Assembly (NCBI GenBank): GCA_963677655.1
Contig: OY782088.1
Strand: one strand, 5' to 3'
Source of the DNA: Saccharicrinis sp963677655
GTDB lineage: Bacteria; Bacteroidota; Bacteroidia; Bacteroidales; Marinilabiliaceae
DNA length: 64,000 nt
Each line of letters opens with the position of its first letter. Position 1 is the stretch's first letter. The notes beneath the pieces are model-generated. The model ran no database searches and had not been told where the DNA came from. It worked only from the letters and a program-made list of their open reading frames with translations. The position numbers were made by a program, and so were the translations under genes. This document shows positions 54,179 through 62,362 of the stretch, piece after piece.

Positions 54179-55603
54179 ATGAAGTTAGAGAAACAGCAGT
54201 TATTAATGGAAATGTTTACCCAATGGGCGGGAGAAAAAGTTGAATCATTATCGTTACTTCCTCCATCGGGATCATATAGAGAATATACACGAATTTGTGG
54301 TGGGGGTAAATGTGCATTGGGTGTTTCTAATGCAGATGTGAAAGAGAATAAAGCTTTTCTTGGATTTTCGGATCATTTTCACGCACAAAATTTAAAAGTT
54401 CCTCAGGTATATGCACAGAATTTGGATGAGGGAATTTATCTGGTTGAAGATCTTGGTAGCGTAACCCTATTTGACTTTTTACAAGAAAACAGGGTTGGCG
54501 ATGATATGTCACCATCTTTGATCGATTTGTATAAAAAAACAATAAAAGAGTTGATTCAATTTCAGCTCAAAGGAAGTGAAGGTCTTGATTTTGATTTGTG
54601 TTACCCTCGTAAAGCATTTGATCGTCAATCGATGTTGTGGGATTTGCACTATTTTAAATATTATTTCTTAAAACTAGCTCAGGTTCCGTTTGATGAGCAG
54701 GTGTTGGAGGATGACTTTGATAAGTTAATAGATTTTTTACTGGAGGCTGAGCATCATTATTTTTTATATCGCGATTTTCAATCCCGAAATATAATGGTAA
54801 AGCAAGGCGAACCTTGGTTTATTGATTATCAGGGAGGAAGAAAAGGTGCTTTACAATATGATCTTGCTTCCTTACTTTATGATGGAAAAGCAGATATTCC
54901 TCCAAAAGTAAGGGAAGATCTGTATTCCTATTATGTTTCGGAGCTTAAAAAGGTTAAAGAGGTAGATGAAACAGAATTTAGAAATCATTTTACAGGCTAT
55001 GTGTATATTCGTATTATGCAGGCTATGGGAGCATATGGTTTTAGAGGATTTTATGAAAAGAAAGAGCATTTTTTAAAGAGTATTCCTTACGCCTTACAGA
55101 ATATTTCTTATTTGTTGGAAAATAGTCCGCTTCCAATTGATACACCTGAGTTGAAAAAAGTATTGAAATCTTTAATTAAAAATGAGAAATTAAAAAAGAT
55201 CAATGCCTTAACTGTTACCATAAATAGTTTTTCTTATAAAAGAGGAATTCCTTTTGATATGAGTGGAAATGGTGGAGGATTTGTTTTTGATTGCAGGGCT
55301 ATTCATAATCCGGGTAGATATCCTGAATATAAGCATATTACGGGTAAGGATAAGCCGGTAATTGAGTTTCTTTCGAAAGAACCTGAAATGACACAATTTT
55401 TAGATTCTGTTTTTACTTTAGTTTCTCAATCAGTAGAGAAATATATAGAGCGAAATTTTAAACATTTGATGGTGAATTTTGGTTGTACTGGTGGCCAGCA
55501 TCGTTCTGTGTATAGTGCTGAAAGATTGGCTGATTATCTAAGTTCAAAATATCCTGTGTCTATTAAAATTCGTCATATAGAACAGGAGATAAAGAAAGGT
55601 TAA
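54179..55603 (+). CDS. AmgK-like sugar kinase fused to a RapZ C-terminal domain
   Basis: 474 residues. Residues about 20-310 form an aminoglycoside-phosphotransferase-like kinase: YRDFQSRNIMV has the catalytic Asp199 and Asn204, and WFIDYQGG the metal Asp216. Residues about 343-468 form a RapZ C-terminal domain with FDCRAIHNPGR and FGCTGGQHRSV. AmgK phosphorylates N-acetylmuramate/GlcNAc at the anomeric carbon in peptidoglycan recycling, and the RapZ C-terminal domain is known to bind glucosamine-6-phosphate. A MurU-like gene lies just downstream, supporting the AmgK reading. The sensor role of the fused domain is inferred. Confidence 0.85.
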   Translation: MKLEKQQLLMEMFTQWAGEKVESLSLLPPSGSYREYTRICGGGKCALGVSNADVKENKAFLGFSDHFHAQNLKVPQVYAQNLDEGIYLVEDLGSVTLFDFLQENRVGDDMSPSLIDLYKKTIKELIQFQLKGSEGLDFDLCYPRKAFDRQSMLWDLHYFKYYFLKLAQVPFDEQVLEDDFDKLIDFLLEAEHHYFLYRDFQSRNIMVKQGEPWFIDYQGGRKGALQYDLASLLYDGKADIPPKVREDLYSYYVSELKKVKEVDETEFRNHFTGYVYIRIMQAMGAYGFRGFYEKKEHFLKSIPYALQNISYLLENSPLPIDTPELKKVLKSLIKNEKLKKINALTVTINSFSYKRGIPFDMSGNGGGFVFDCRAIHNPGRYPEYKHITGKDKPVIEFLSKEPEMTQFLDSVFTLVSQSVEKYIERNFKHLMVNFGCTGGQHRSVYSAERLADYLSSKYPVSIKIRHIEQEIKKG

Positions 55604-55607
55604 AGTT

Positions 55608-55766
55608 ATGGGAAAGACGATGTGTAAGAAGGATAAAAAAGATAAAAAAGATAAGAAGAAAGATCTTGACCCTCAAAAGCAGGAAGAAAAGAAGTTTAGA
55701 TGTAAAAAATGCAATGCTACGTCTAATAAGGAAAAGAAATTGTGTAAGCCAACTAAAAACCAATAG
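55608..55766 (+). CDS. Small Lys-rich zinc-ribbon-like protein
   Basis: 52 residues, starting 4 bp after the kinase-RapZ stop and ending 8 bp before the nucleotidyltransferase start. The sequence is MGKTMCKKDKKDKKDKKK, a linker, then FRCKKCNATSNKEKKLCKP. The C-x2-C-x10-C pattern, with Cys6 as a possible fourth ligand, suggests a metal-binding knuckle. The very basic N terminus suggests RNA or nucleic-acid contact. The tight spacing implies co-translation with its neighbours. Function unknown. Confidence 0.7.
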   Translation: MGKTMCKKDKKDKKDKKKDLDPQKQEEKKFRCKKCNATSNKEKKLCKPTKNQ

Positions 55767-55774
55767 ATAATTTA

Positions 55775-56500
55775 ATGAATGCATTGATATTTGCAGCAGG
55801 TCTGGGAACACGATTAGCTAATCTCACAAAAGAAATTCCTAAAGCGTTGGTAGAGGTTGATGGAAAACCAATGCTGTTACATGCTATTGAAAAGATGATT
55901 TCAGTAGGAGTAACTCGTATTGTCATTAATATGCATCACCATGCAGATAAGCTTGAGTCTTTTGTACAGGGATTGAATTTTGAAGGTGTTGAGATTTTGT
56001 TGTCTGATGAAAGAGGAGAATTACTTGAGACAGGAGGAGGTTTGATAAAGGCCGCACCTCTTTTTGATATGTCCAAACCAATTATTTTATATAACTCAGA
56101 TGTTATTACCGGGGCTAATTTAAATGAGATGATTTTATTTCATCAAAAAAATAAGGGATTAGCTACATTGATGGTCAAACAGAGAGAGACTTCGCGTTAC
56201 TTTTTGTTTGATAATGAACTACGTTTATCCGGTTGGGAAAATATTACATCGGGAGAGAGAATTGTTACACGAAATAATAACTCTTTGGATTCTTATGCTT
56301 TTTCGGGAATACATATTGTTAATCCTGAAATCATAGAGTTATTGGGCGAGAAACGTAAGTTTTCTATAACACAAGGATATTTGGGTCTTTCAGATCAATA
56401 TCCTATTTATGGATGGAAGGATTGGAGTGAATATTGGTTTGATATCGGAACTCCTGAAAAACTAGATACAGTGAATCAATTTTTTAAAGAGAGTAGTTAA
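55775..56500 (+). CDS. Sugar-1-phosphate nucleotidyltransferase (MurU-like)
   Basis: 241 residues. The nucleotide-binding signature is FAAGLGTRLANLTKEIPKAL at the N terminus. The metal Asp is in LYNSDVITG, and the C terminus carries YWFDIGTPEKLDT. Together with the upstream AmgK-like kinase it would convert MurNAc to UDP-MurNAc (recycling that bypasses de novo synthesis), as in Pseudomonas. Other sugar-1-phosphates are possible. Translated in one unit with 54179-55766. Confidence 0.88.
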   Translation: MNALIFAAGLGTRLANLTKEIPKALVEVDGKPMLLHAIEKMISVGVTRIVINMHHHADKLESFVQGLNFEGVEILLSDERGELLETGGGLIKAAPLFDMSKPIILYNSDVITGANLNEMILFHQKNKGLATLMVKQRETSRYFLFDNELRLSGWENITSGERIVTRNNNSLDSYAFSGIHIVNPEIIELLGEKRKFSITQGYLGLSDQYPIYGWKDWSEYWFDIGTPEKLDTVNQFFKESS

Positions 56501-56540
56501 TCATTATATAATTTAAATTTATTAAAGGGAAAAAGGGATT

Positions 56541-57908
56541 ATGACAAGTAATGAGAGTTTAAGTCAACAAAGCTTTTATCAACGGTTTTTTAAAGGAATA
56601 ACGAGTGGAAGTTCCTTGTTGATGTTTGCGACTTTAGTTGCCGTAATTTGGGCTAATGTACATCATCATTCTTATGAAGGAGTATGGCATGATTTGTTTT
56701 CGTTAGAGATTCATGCTTTAAGCTTAAAAATGAGTTGGCATCATTGGATAAATGATGGTTTAATGGCCATTTTCTTTTTTGTGGTCGGGCTGGAAATTAA
56801 ACGTGAATTTCTTGCCGGAGAATTAAGTTCAGTTAAGCAGGCATCTCTTCCTATTTTTGCTGCAGTTGGAGGGATGGTTGTTCCGATTATTTTATTTTTC
56901 TTATTTGGTTTAGAGGGTGAATCCGGCAGTGGTTGGGGAATTCCTATGGCTACAGATATTGCCTTTTCTTTAGGTATTTTAGCCATGTTAGGGAAAAGAG
57001 TTCCTTTGAGTCTTAAAGTTTTTCTTACAGCACTTGCTATCGTTGATGATCTTGGTGCTGTAATGGTAATTGCACTGTTTTATGGTGGAGAGCTTCAATG
57101 GACATATTTAGCTATTGCATTTGGACTAATAGCTATTTTGGCTTTAGCTAACTTTTTAAATATTCAGGATCTGCGATTATATACTTTTGTTGGATTTGTG
57201 ATATGGTTCCTGTTTCTTGAATCAGGTGTTGATGGACCAGGTTCTGGTTTACATGCAACCATTGCAGGTGTATTAATTGCATTTACAATTCCAGCTCGTC
57301 CTAAAGTAAAAATAGATCAGTTTTTAACGAGAATTAATAAGGAGGCAAAATATTTTCAGGGTGGTAGTAAAAACGATAATCCAATTGTTTTATCAGCTCA
57401 GCAGCTTCATGCTGCTGATGAAATAGAAAATGCTGTGTCTAAAGTACGTAGTCCGCTACAGTTTATGGAACATCAATTTCATGGTTTTATAAGTCTTGTT
57501 GTTCTTCCTTTATTTGCTTTGGCAAATGCAGGAGTTGTTTTAGGAGGAGGACATGGTGAAGAGACTATTGGTATGGTATCTTTAGCTATTGCATTTAGTC
57601 TTGTGTTCGGAAAGATTATTGGTATTACATTGTTTTCCTGGTTAGCAGTTAGATTAAGAATCTCAATAAAACCTCATGGAACCTCATGGTTATCGTTTGT
57701 AGGTTTAGGAATGTTGGGAGGAATTGGTTTTACAATGTCTATTTTTATTGCAAGTTTAGCTTATCCAAATTCACCGGAGATATTAAATCAAGCTAAAATA
57801 GGTATATTACTGGGATCAATCGTTGCTGGAGTGTTAGGCTATTTCACTTTAAAATATTCTCTTAAAAAAGATGAGGATATGGTTAGGAGAGGTGAGAAAA
57901 TCAGATAG
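56541..57908 (+). CDS. nhaA: Na+/H+ antiporter NhaA
   Basis: 455 residues with about 12 membrane segments. The key sites are the adjacent Asp pair in ALAIVDDLGAVMVIALFY and the preceding MATDIAFSLGILAML. A hydrophilic insert (about 255-310) lies between halves, longer than in E. coli NhaA (388 residues). It exports Na+ in exchange for protons, fitting a marine or saline habitat. A 40-bp gap from the nucleotidyltransferase may allow read-through transcription. Confidence 0.95.
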   Translation: MTSNESLSQQSFYQRFFKGITSGSSLLMFATLVAVIWANVHHHSYEGVWHDLFSLEIHALSLKMSWHHWINDGLMAIFFFVVGLEIKREFLAGELSSVKQASLPIFAAVGGMVVPIILFFLFGLEGESGSGWGIPMATDIAFSLGILAMLGKRVPLSLKVFLTALAIVDDLGAVMVIALFYGGELQWTYLAIAFGLIAILALANFLNIQDLRLYTFVGFVIWFLFLESGVDGPGSGLHATIAGVLIAFTIPARPKVKIDQFLTRINKEAKYFQGGSKNDNPIVLSAQQLHAADEIENAVSKVRSPLQFMEHQFHGFISLVVLPLFALANAGVVLGGGHGEETIGMVSLAIAFSLVFGKIIGITLFSWLAVRLRISIKPHGTSWLSFVGLGMLGGIGFTMSIFIASLAYPNSPEILNQAKIGILLGSIVAGVLGYFTLKYSLKKDEDMVRRGEKIR

Positions 57909-57935
57909 TAAAGTATATTTATGATATTATAAAAA

Positions 57936-57959
57936 AAAAGGAGCTTTTTAGCTCCTTTT
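57936..57959. terminator. Bidirectional terminator between nhaA and the small DNA-binding gene
   Basis: AAAAGGAGCT pairs with AGCTCCTTTT over a T4 loop; A and T runs serve the two directions. Confidence 0.8.
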
Positions 57960-57964
57960 ATTAT

Positions 57965-58234
57965 TTATGCATAATGAACATCTTTTTTACCTTCTAGTAG
58001 GTCTTTAGCATACTCTAATATTGTAGTGTCATCCAATTCAACAATTCCACCGTCAGGACCTGGTTCGGTATGTATACCAACACTTTTACCTCTTTCGTAG
58101 TTTTTACCTCCAAAATAATTTCGAACAGTTTCAACTGATAAATTTAAATCTTCGGCGATAGTTCTGATACTACCATCAGGCAGGCTATCCTTAAGTTTTC
58201 TTAACTGATTGAATGTGATTGTTGTAGTGCTCAT
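57965..58234 (-). CDS. Small helix-turn-helix DNA-binding protein
   Basis: 89 residues. The first half has a helix-turn-helix pattern (GSIRTIAEDLNLSVETVRNYFGGKN). The second half is acidic with GPDGGIVELDDTTILEYAKDLLE. It is a family of very short regulators seen in Bacteroidota that I recognise only by pattern. Upstream (58261-58319) lies an A/T-rich inverted repeat (GTGTTTTA...TAAAACAC) that could be its operator. Confidence 0.7.
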   Translation of the reverse strand: MSTTTITFNQLRKLKDSLPDGSIRTIAEDLNLSVETVRNYFGGKNYERGKSVGIHTEPGPDGGIVELDDTTILEYAKDLLEGKKDVHYA

Positions 58235-58368
58235 AAGCCTTTAGTATTTAAAAATTTGAAGTGTTTTAAAGTTAAAAAATATATTTATATTTTAAAAATA
58301 ATTAACAATTATAAAACACGTAAATTCAAAAAATATACTATAAAAAAGCTTTATAGAGACTATTTTTA

Positions 58369-59064
58369 TTAGGGCAGCATTACTTTGGCTGCAAGAAAAA
58401 TTAAAGTAAAACTTAATACTCCTGTAAAAACAATTAGTATTACCGATGTTAAACTAAATTGTTCAGAAATACCCCTGCAAAGACCTTTTTTATTGAAATA
58501 GGTTAATCTTACAAAACGAGGTATTAAAATAGAATATAGTTTATATATACCCAAACCAATTAATGCACCTAATATCATTCCCCCAACAACATCTCCCGGG
58601 TAATGTACTCCTAAATAAACTCTTGAATAGGCAATTACAATTGCCCATATATAAATAAAGATAGAATAGATTTTATTTCTGAATAATAGTGAAGTAAATA
58701 CTGCAAGTCCCATAGTGTTAGTTGCATGCGAGGAAACAAAACCATATTTACCACCTCTGTAACCATGTACGGTTTTTACAAAATCTTTTAATAAAGGATC
58801 GTGAGTAGGGCGAAAACGTTCAAAGCCATGTTTAAATATTTCAGTAGAAATTTGATCACATAAAACAACTAATACAATTAGTGATAATACAGTTATCCAG
58901 CTTTGACTTTTTTGACTTTTAATTATAGCATATAATAAAATTGCATATAAGGGAATCCATATTATTGTACTTGAAATAATCCAAAAAGAATTGTCCCAAA
59001 AGTCTGTATGAAAATAGTTTATTAGTTGTAAAAGTTGGCTATCAAATTCAATTATTTTATTCAT
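58369..59064 (-). CDS. PAP2-family membrane phosphatase
   Basis: 231 residues with about six membrane segments. The three PAP2 motifs are KHGFERFRP, FVSSHATNTMG and RVYLGVHYPGD, with catalytic His in the second and third. It should dephosphorylate lipid substrates at the inner membrane, such as undecaprenyl pyrophosphate, lipid A or phosphatidate-type lipids; the exact substrate cannot be told. A diacylglycerol-kinase-like gene is divergent, 384 bp away. Confidence 0.9.
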   Translation of the reverse strand: MNKIIEFDSQLLQLINYFHTDFWDNSFWIISSTIIWIPLYAILLYAIIKSQKSQSWITVLSLIVLVVLCDQISTEIFKHGFERFRPTHDPLLKDFVKTVHGYRGGKYGFVSSHATNTMGLAVFTSLLFRNKIYSIFIYIWAIVIAYSRVYLGVHYPGDVVGGMILGALIGLGIYKLYSILIPRFVRLTYFNKKGLCRGISEQFSLTSVILIVFTGVLSFTLIFLAAKVMLP

Positions 59065-59087
59065 GTGTTTAATGTATTTTCATTAGT

Positions 59088-59162
59088 CATATGGAACTTG
59101 CAAATTATACTCACAATAAGTAAATGGATTTTTGTAAGAAATCCTTTTGCTAGTTTCATATG
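59088..59162. repeat. Imperfect inverted repeat between PAP2 and lipid kinase genes
   Basis: CATATGGAACTTGCAAA (59088-59104) is inverted as TTTTGCTAGTTTCATATG (59145-59162) with two mismatches over 17 bp. A second small stem GGATTT/AAATCC (59126-59144) lies inside. The rest of the 59065-59448 interval has a -7 box TACTTTTG (59382-59389) and no further gene. Confidence 0.6.
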
Positions 59163-59381
59163 GAGGTTTGTTGTTTACTATATTTTAAGGATTATGAACG
59201 CATGAAAATATGAATAATTAATCTAAATGAACGTTTCAAAAGTGTTAATTATCTACGAGTTCATTATTTTCGGATGTTTCACTATCTGTCGAGATACGAT
59301 AAATATGCAAATATGTTATATTTATTAAGCATAAAATAGATTTTTTTTTAATCTTTTTATAAACCTGAAATATATTCTATA

Positions 59382-59389
59382 TACTTTTG
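59382..59389 (+). promoter_or_regulatory. -7 promoter element of the lipid kinase gene
   Basis: TACTTTTG fits TAnnTTTG 60 bp before the ATG; a second candidate TAACTTTG lies at 59421-59428. The choice between them is open. Confidence 0.4.
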
Positions 59390-59448
59390 TACTGTGTAAT
59401 AATACTTTAAACAAGGATATTAACTTTGTTTAAAAATATAATCCCTAT

Positions 59449-60432
59449 ATGAAGAAGAAAGTACTGTTTCTTATTAATCCTGTTTCCGGTATAGGAAAAC
59501 AAAGGGCTGTGGAAAGATTCATTGAATCAGAGATTGATAAAAGCAGGTTAGATGTAGATGTTAGCTATACTCAGTATAAAGCTCATGCCAGAGTATTAGC
59601 AGGAGAGGCAGCAGGGATATATGATGTTGTTGTTGCAGTGGGGGGTGATGGAACCGTAAATGAAGTTTCTTCTAAATTAATAGATACAAATACAGCTTTA
59701 GCCATAATTCCAACAGGATCGGGTAATGGTTTAGCCAGATATTTAAATATACCCCTTAATGTTAAAAATGCAGTACGTGCAATTAATGATCTGAAAATTC
59801 GTAAAATTGATTCTTTAAAGGTGAATCAGTATTGTTGTGTTAATGTTGCAGGAATTGGTTTTGATGCGCATATAAGTCATCAATTTGAAGGGAAAAAGAT
59901 GAGAGGGCCTATTGGCTATCTGCAATTGATAACAACCGAATATGCTACATATAAATCGGATAATTACCTTATAAATATTGATGGTAAGAAATTCCATAGA
60001 AATGCATTCTTAATAAGTCTGGCAAATTCTTCTCAGTATGGAAATAATATACATATTGCACCTAATGCTAAAATTGATGATGGTTTTATAGATGTTAGTA
60101 TCGTTCGTGATTTTCCAAAAATTATTGCACCTGCAATGCTTTTAAGTTTATTAGATAAGTCTTTGGATAAGAATAATAATAATGAAGTGATAAGGGCAAA
60201 AAGGATAGATATTGAACATAGATCAAATATCTTAGCTCATATTGATGGGGAGCCTGTTGAATTGGGTAAGAAGGCTGAAATTGAAATAAAACCCTTGTCT
60301 TTAAATGTAGTTGTTCCTCCAGAAGGTTTTCATATAGATAATTCAATATGGGAGCCCATAAAAGAATTAATACCAAAGCTCAAAGATGGAATGTCGTTAG
60401 AGCAAATATGGCATACAAAAAAGGAGAACTAA
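59449..60432 (+). CDS. Diacylglycerol/sphingolipid-type lipid kinase
   Basis: 327 residues. The nucleotide-binding motif GGDGTVNEVSSKL is followed by PTGSGNGLARYL, both typical of the DAGK catalytic domain (about 1-135). The C-terminal beta-sandwich domain (about 140-300) contains NIHIAPNAKIDDGFIDV. It phosphorylates a lipid such as diacylglycerol or a sphingoid base (Bacteroidota can make sphingolipids). Divergent from a PAP2 phosphatase, so the two may act on related lipids. The stop codon lies inside the terminator. Confidence 0.88.
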   Translation: MKKKVLFLINPVSGIGKQRAVERFIESEIDKSRLDVDVSYTQYKAHARVLAGEAAGIYDVVVAVGGDGTVNEVSSKLIDTNTALAIIPTGSGNGLARYLNIPLNVKNAVRAINDLKIRKIDSLKVNQYCCVNVAGIGFDAHISHQFEGKKMRGPIGYLQLITTEYATYKSDNYLINIDGKKFHRNAFLISLANSSQYGNNIHIAPNAKIDDGFIDVSIVRDFPKIIAPAMLLSLLDKSLDKNNNNEVIRAKRIDIEHRSNILAHIDGEPVELGKKAEIEIKPLSLNVVVPPEGFHIDNSIWEPIKELIPKLKDGMSLEQIWHTKKEN

Positions 60433-60452
60433 TTTAGTTCTCCTTTTTTTGT
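60421..60452. terminator. Terminator overlapping the lipid kinase stop codon
   Basis: AAGGAGAACT (60421-60430) pairs with AGTTCTCCTT (60436-60445), then T7. The TAA stop at 60430-60432 is within the stem-loop, so ribosome termination and hairpin formation compete. It is followed by convergent yidC. Confidence 0.8.
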
Positions 60453-60464
60453 CTATATATAAAC

Positions 60465-62330
60465 TTACTTCTTTTTGTTCTTTTGAGCCTGAGCTTTTTG
60501 TTGTTGCTTAGCCATTTCTTCTAATCTAGCCTGGAAACCTGATTTTTTCTTAGGTTTCTTTTGGTTAGCTTTTAGTTTAGCTAAAATTGCTTCTTCATCA
60601 ACAAATCTTCTTATTACAATTGTTTGAGTTATTGTAATTAAAGTAGAGACGAAATAGTAATAACTTAAACCTGCAGCATAATTATTAAAGAATACAAGGA
60701 ACATTACCGGCATCATATACATCATACCTTTCATACCAGGCATTTGACTTGTTGATTGAGTCATTTCCTGGTTCATCTTAGTATAAAAGATGTTTGTAAT
60801 GGACATTAATAAACAGAATAAACTTACGTGATCACCATAAAAAGGAATATTCCAAGGTAACTGTAAAATTGAGTCATAACTAGATAAATCTGTTGCCCAT
60901 AAAAAGCTTTGTTGTCTTAACTCAATAGAGTTTGGGAAAAAGCGGAACATTGCAAATAAAATAGGCATTTGCAACAACATTGGTAAACAACCTCCCAATG
61001 GACTAACACCTGCTTTTTGGTATAAAGCCATAGTCGCTTTCTGACGCTCCATTGACTTTTCAGCAGGTATTTTAGCATTAATCTCATCAATTTGAGGTTT
61101 TAATACCTTCATTTTCGCTGTTGACATATATGATTTAAATGTCAATGGAAATAATCCTAACTTAATAATTAAAGTAAGAATGAAGATAATTAAACCATAA
61201 CTTGCAATCGATCCTTCAAGCCAGTTAAAAATAGGAATAACAATATATCTGTTAACCCATCCAAAAATTCCCCAACCTAAAGGGATCAAATCTTTAAGGC
61301 CTAAATCTTTATATTTTTTAAGGATTTTGAACTTATTAGGACCAAAGAAAAACTGGAATGATTTTACATTGTGAGCACCTCCTTCGTAAGGAATTACTAA
61401 TTCTGTTTTGTTGGTACTTACATAAGGTAAGTTTTCTTCTTCAGGATGTACTTGTATAGAAGTTGAACCAGACGCAAATGCTTCTTTTGCTATTAAAACA
61501 GATGAAAAGAACTGGTCTTTATAAGCAACCCATTTAACTGGAGTTCTAAAGGTTTCTTCTCCTGATTTTGCAGATATATCATCAGTCTCATCCAGATCGT
61601 ATTTAAAATAAGTACCCGAATATTGAATTTCATTCTTTCTTCCTTTTTCCTGAGCTAATAGATCTAAATTCCAATTTAAATCAAAACCTCCACGATTGGA
61701 CTGAATGATATCATCCATGCTATTTTGCTCAATATTAAAATCAAGCATATAAGAATCAGGAGAAAGTGAATAGTTAAATGCCATATACTGATCATCACCT
61801 AAATTTAATTTAAATGAGATTGTAGAATCAGTAGTAGCTGTGTTTTCTACACTATAATATAGGTCGTTGGTGTTAAGAATTCTATTGTTATGGAAAAAGT
61901 TAAAACCAAAAACATTTTTATCTCCATCAAATAAAATTAAAGGTTTACCATCATGTGTTTTAAAGTCTTTAAGTTCTACAGAATAAACTTTAGCACCTTT
62001 GCTGGAAAATTTAACTTTGATTTTGTTGTTTTCTAAAGTATAAAATTGTTTGTCTCCAACAACAACATTTGCAAATAGACCATACTTACTGGTTAATTCC
62101 TTTTGAATGGTACTATCAGCTGTGTTATCATCAAAGGCAATGGTATTTTCAGCTTCTTTCTTTTTTTCTAATTCTAAGGCAGCTTGTTTGTTAGCTATTT
62201 CAACTTGACGTAAAGAATCCTGATATCTTTCCTGAGCTTCTTGTTGCTCTTTAGTTGGCTTGGTCCACCACATAAAAACGCCAATGATGACGCTTATGAG
62301 AACCAATCCGGTAACGGAATTTTTATCCAT
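60465..62330 (-). CDS. yidC: Membrane protein insertase YidC
   Basis: 621 residues. An N-terminal transmembrane helix (about 6-22) is followed by a large periplasmic domain (about 60-345). The conserved C-terminal insertase core has five membrane segments with LTLIIKLGLFPLTFKSYMS and PLGGCLPMLLQMPILFAMF. A Lys/Gln-rich tail (about 585-621) is typical and probably contacts ribosomes. It inserts and folds inner-membrane proteins with or without SecYEG. It starts 32 bp after the pyrG stop, same strand. Confidence 0.97.
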   Translation of the reverse strand: MDKNSVTGLVLISVIIGVFMWWTKPTKEQQEAQERYQDSLRQVEIANKQAALELEKKKEAENTIAFDDNTADSTIQKELTSKYGLFANVVVGDKQFYTLENNKIKVKFSSKGAKVYSVELKDFKTHDGKPLILFDGDKNVFGFNFFHNNRILNTNDLYYSVENTATTDSTISFKLNLGDDQYMAFNYSLSPDSYMLDFNIEQNSMDDIIQSNRGGFDLNWNLDLLAQEKGRKNEIQYSGTYFKYDLDETDDISAKSGEETFRTPVKWVAYKDQFFSSVLIAKEAFASGSTSIQVHPEEENLPYVSTNKTELVIPYEGGAHNVKSFQFFFGPNKFKILKKYKDLGLKDLIPLGWGIFGWVNRYIVIPIFNWLEGSIASYGLIIFILTLIIKLGLFPLTFKSYMSTAKMKVLKPQIDEINAKIPAEKSMERQKATMALYQKAGVSPLGGCLPMLLQMPILFAMFRFFPNSIELRQQSFLWATDLSSYDSILQLPWNIPFYGDHVSLFCLLMSITNIFYTKMNQEMTQSTSQMPGMKGMMYMMPVMFLVFFNNYAAGLSYYYFVSTLITITQTIVIRRFVDEEAILAKLKANQKKPKKKSGFQARLEEMAKQQQKAQAQKNKKK

Positions 62331-62362
62331 TTTTGATTTAAATTTTCAGTTATATATTAAAA

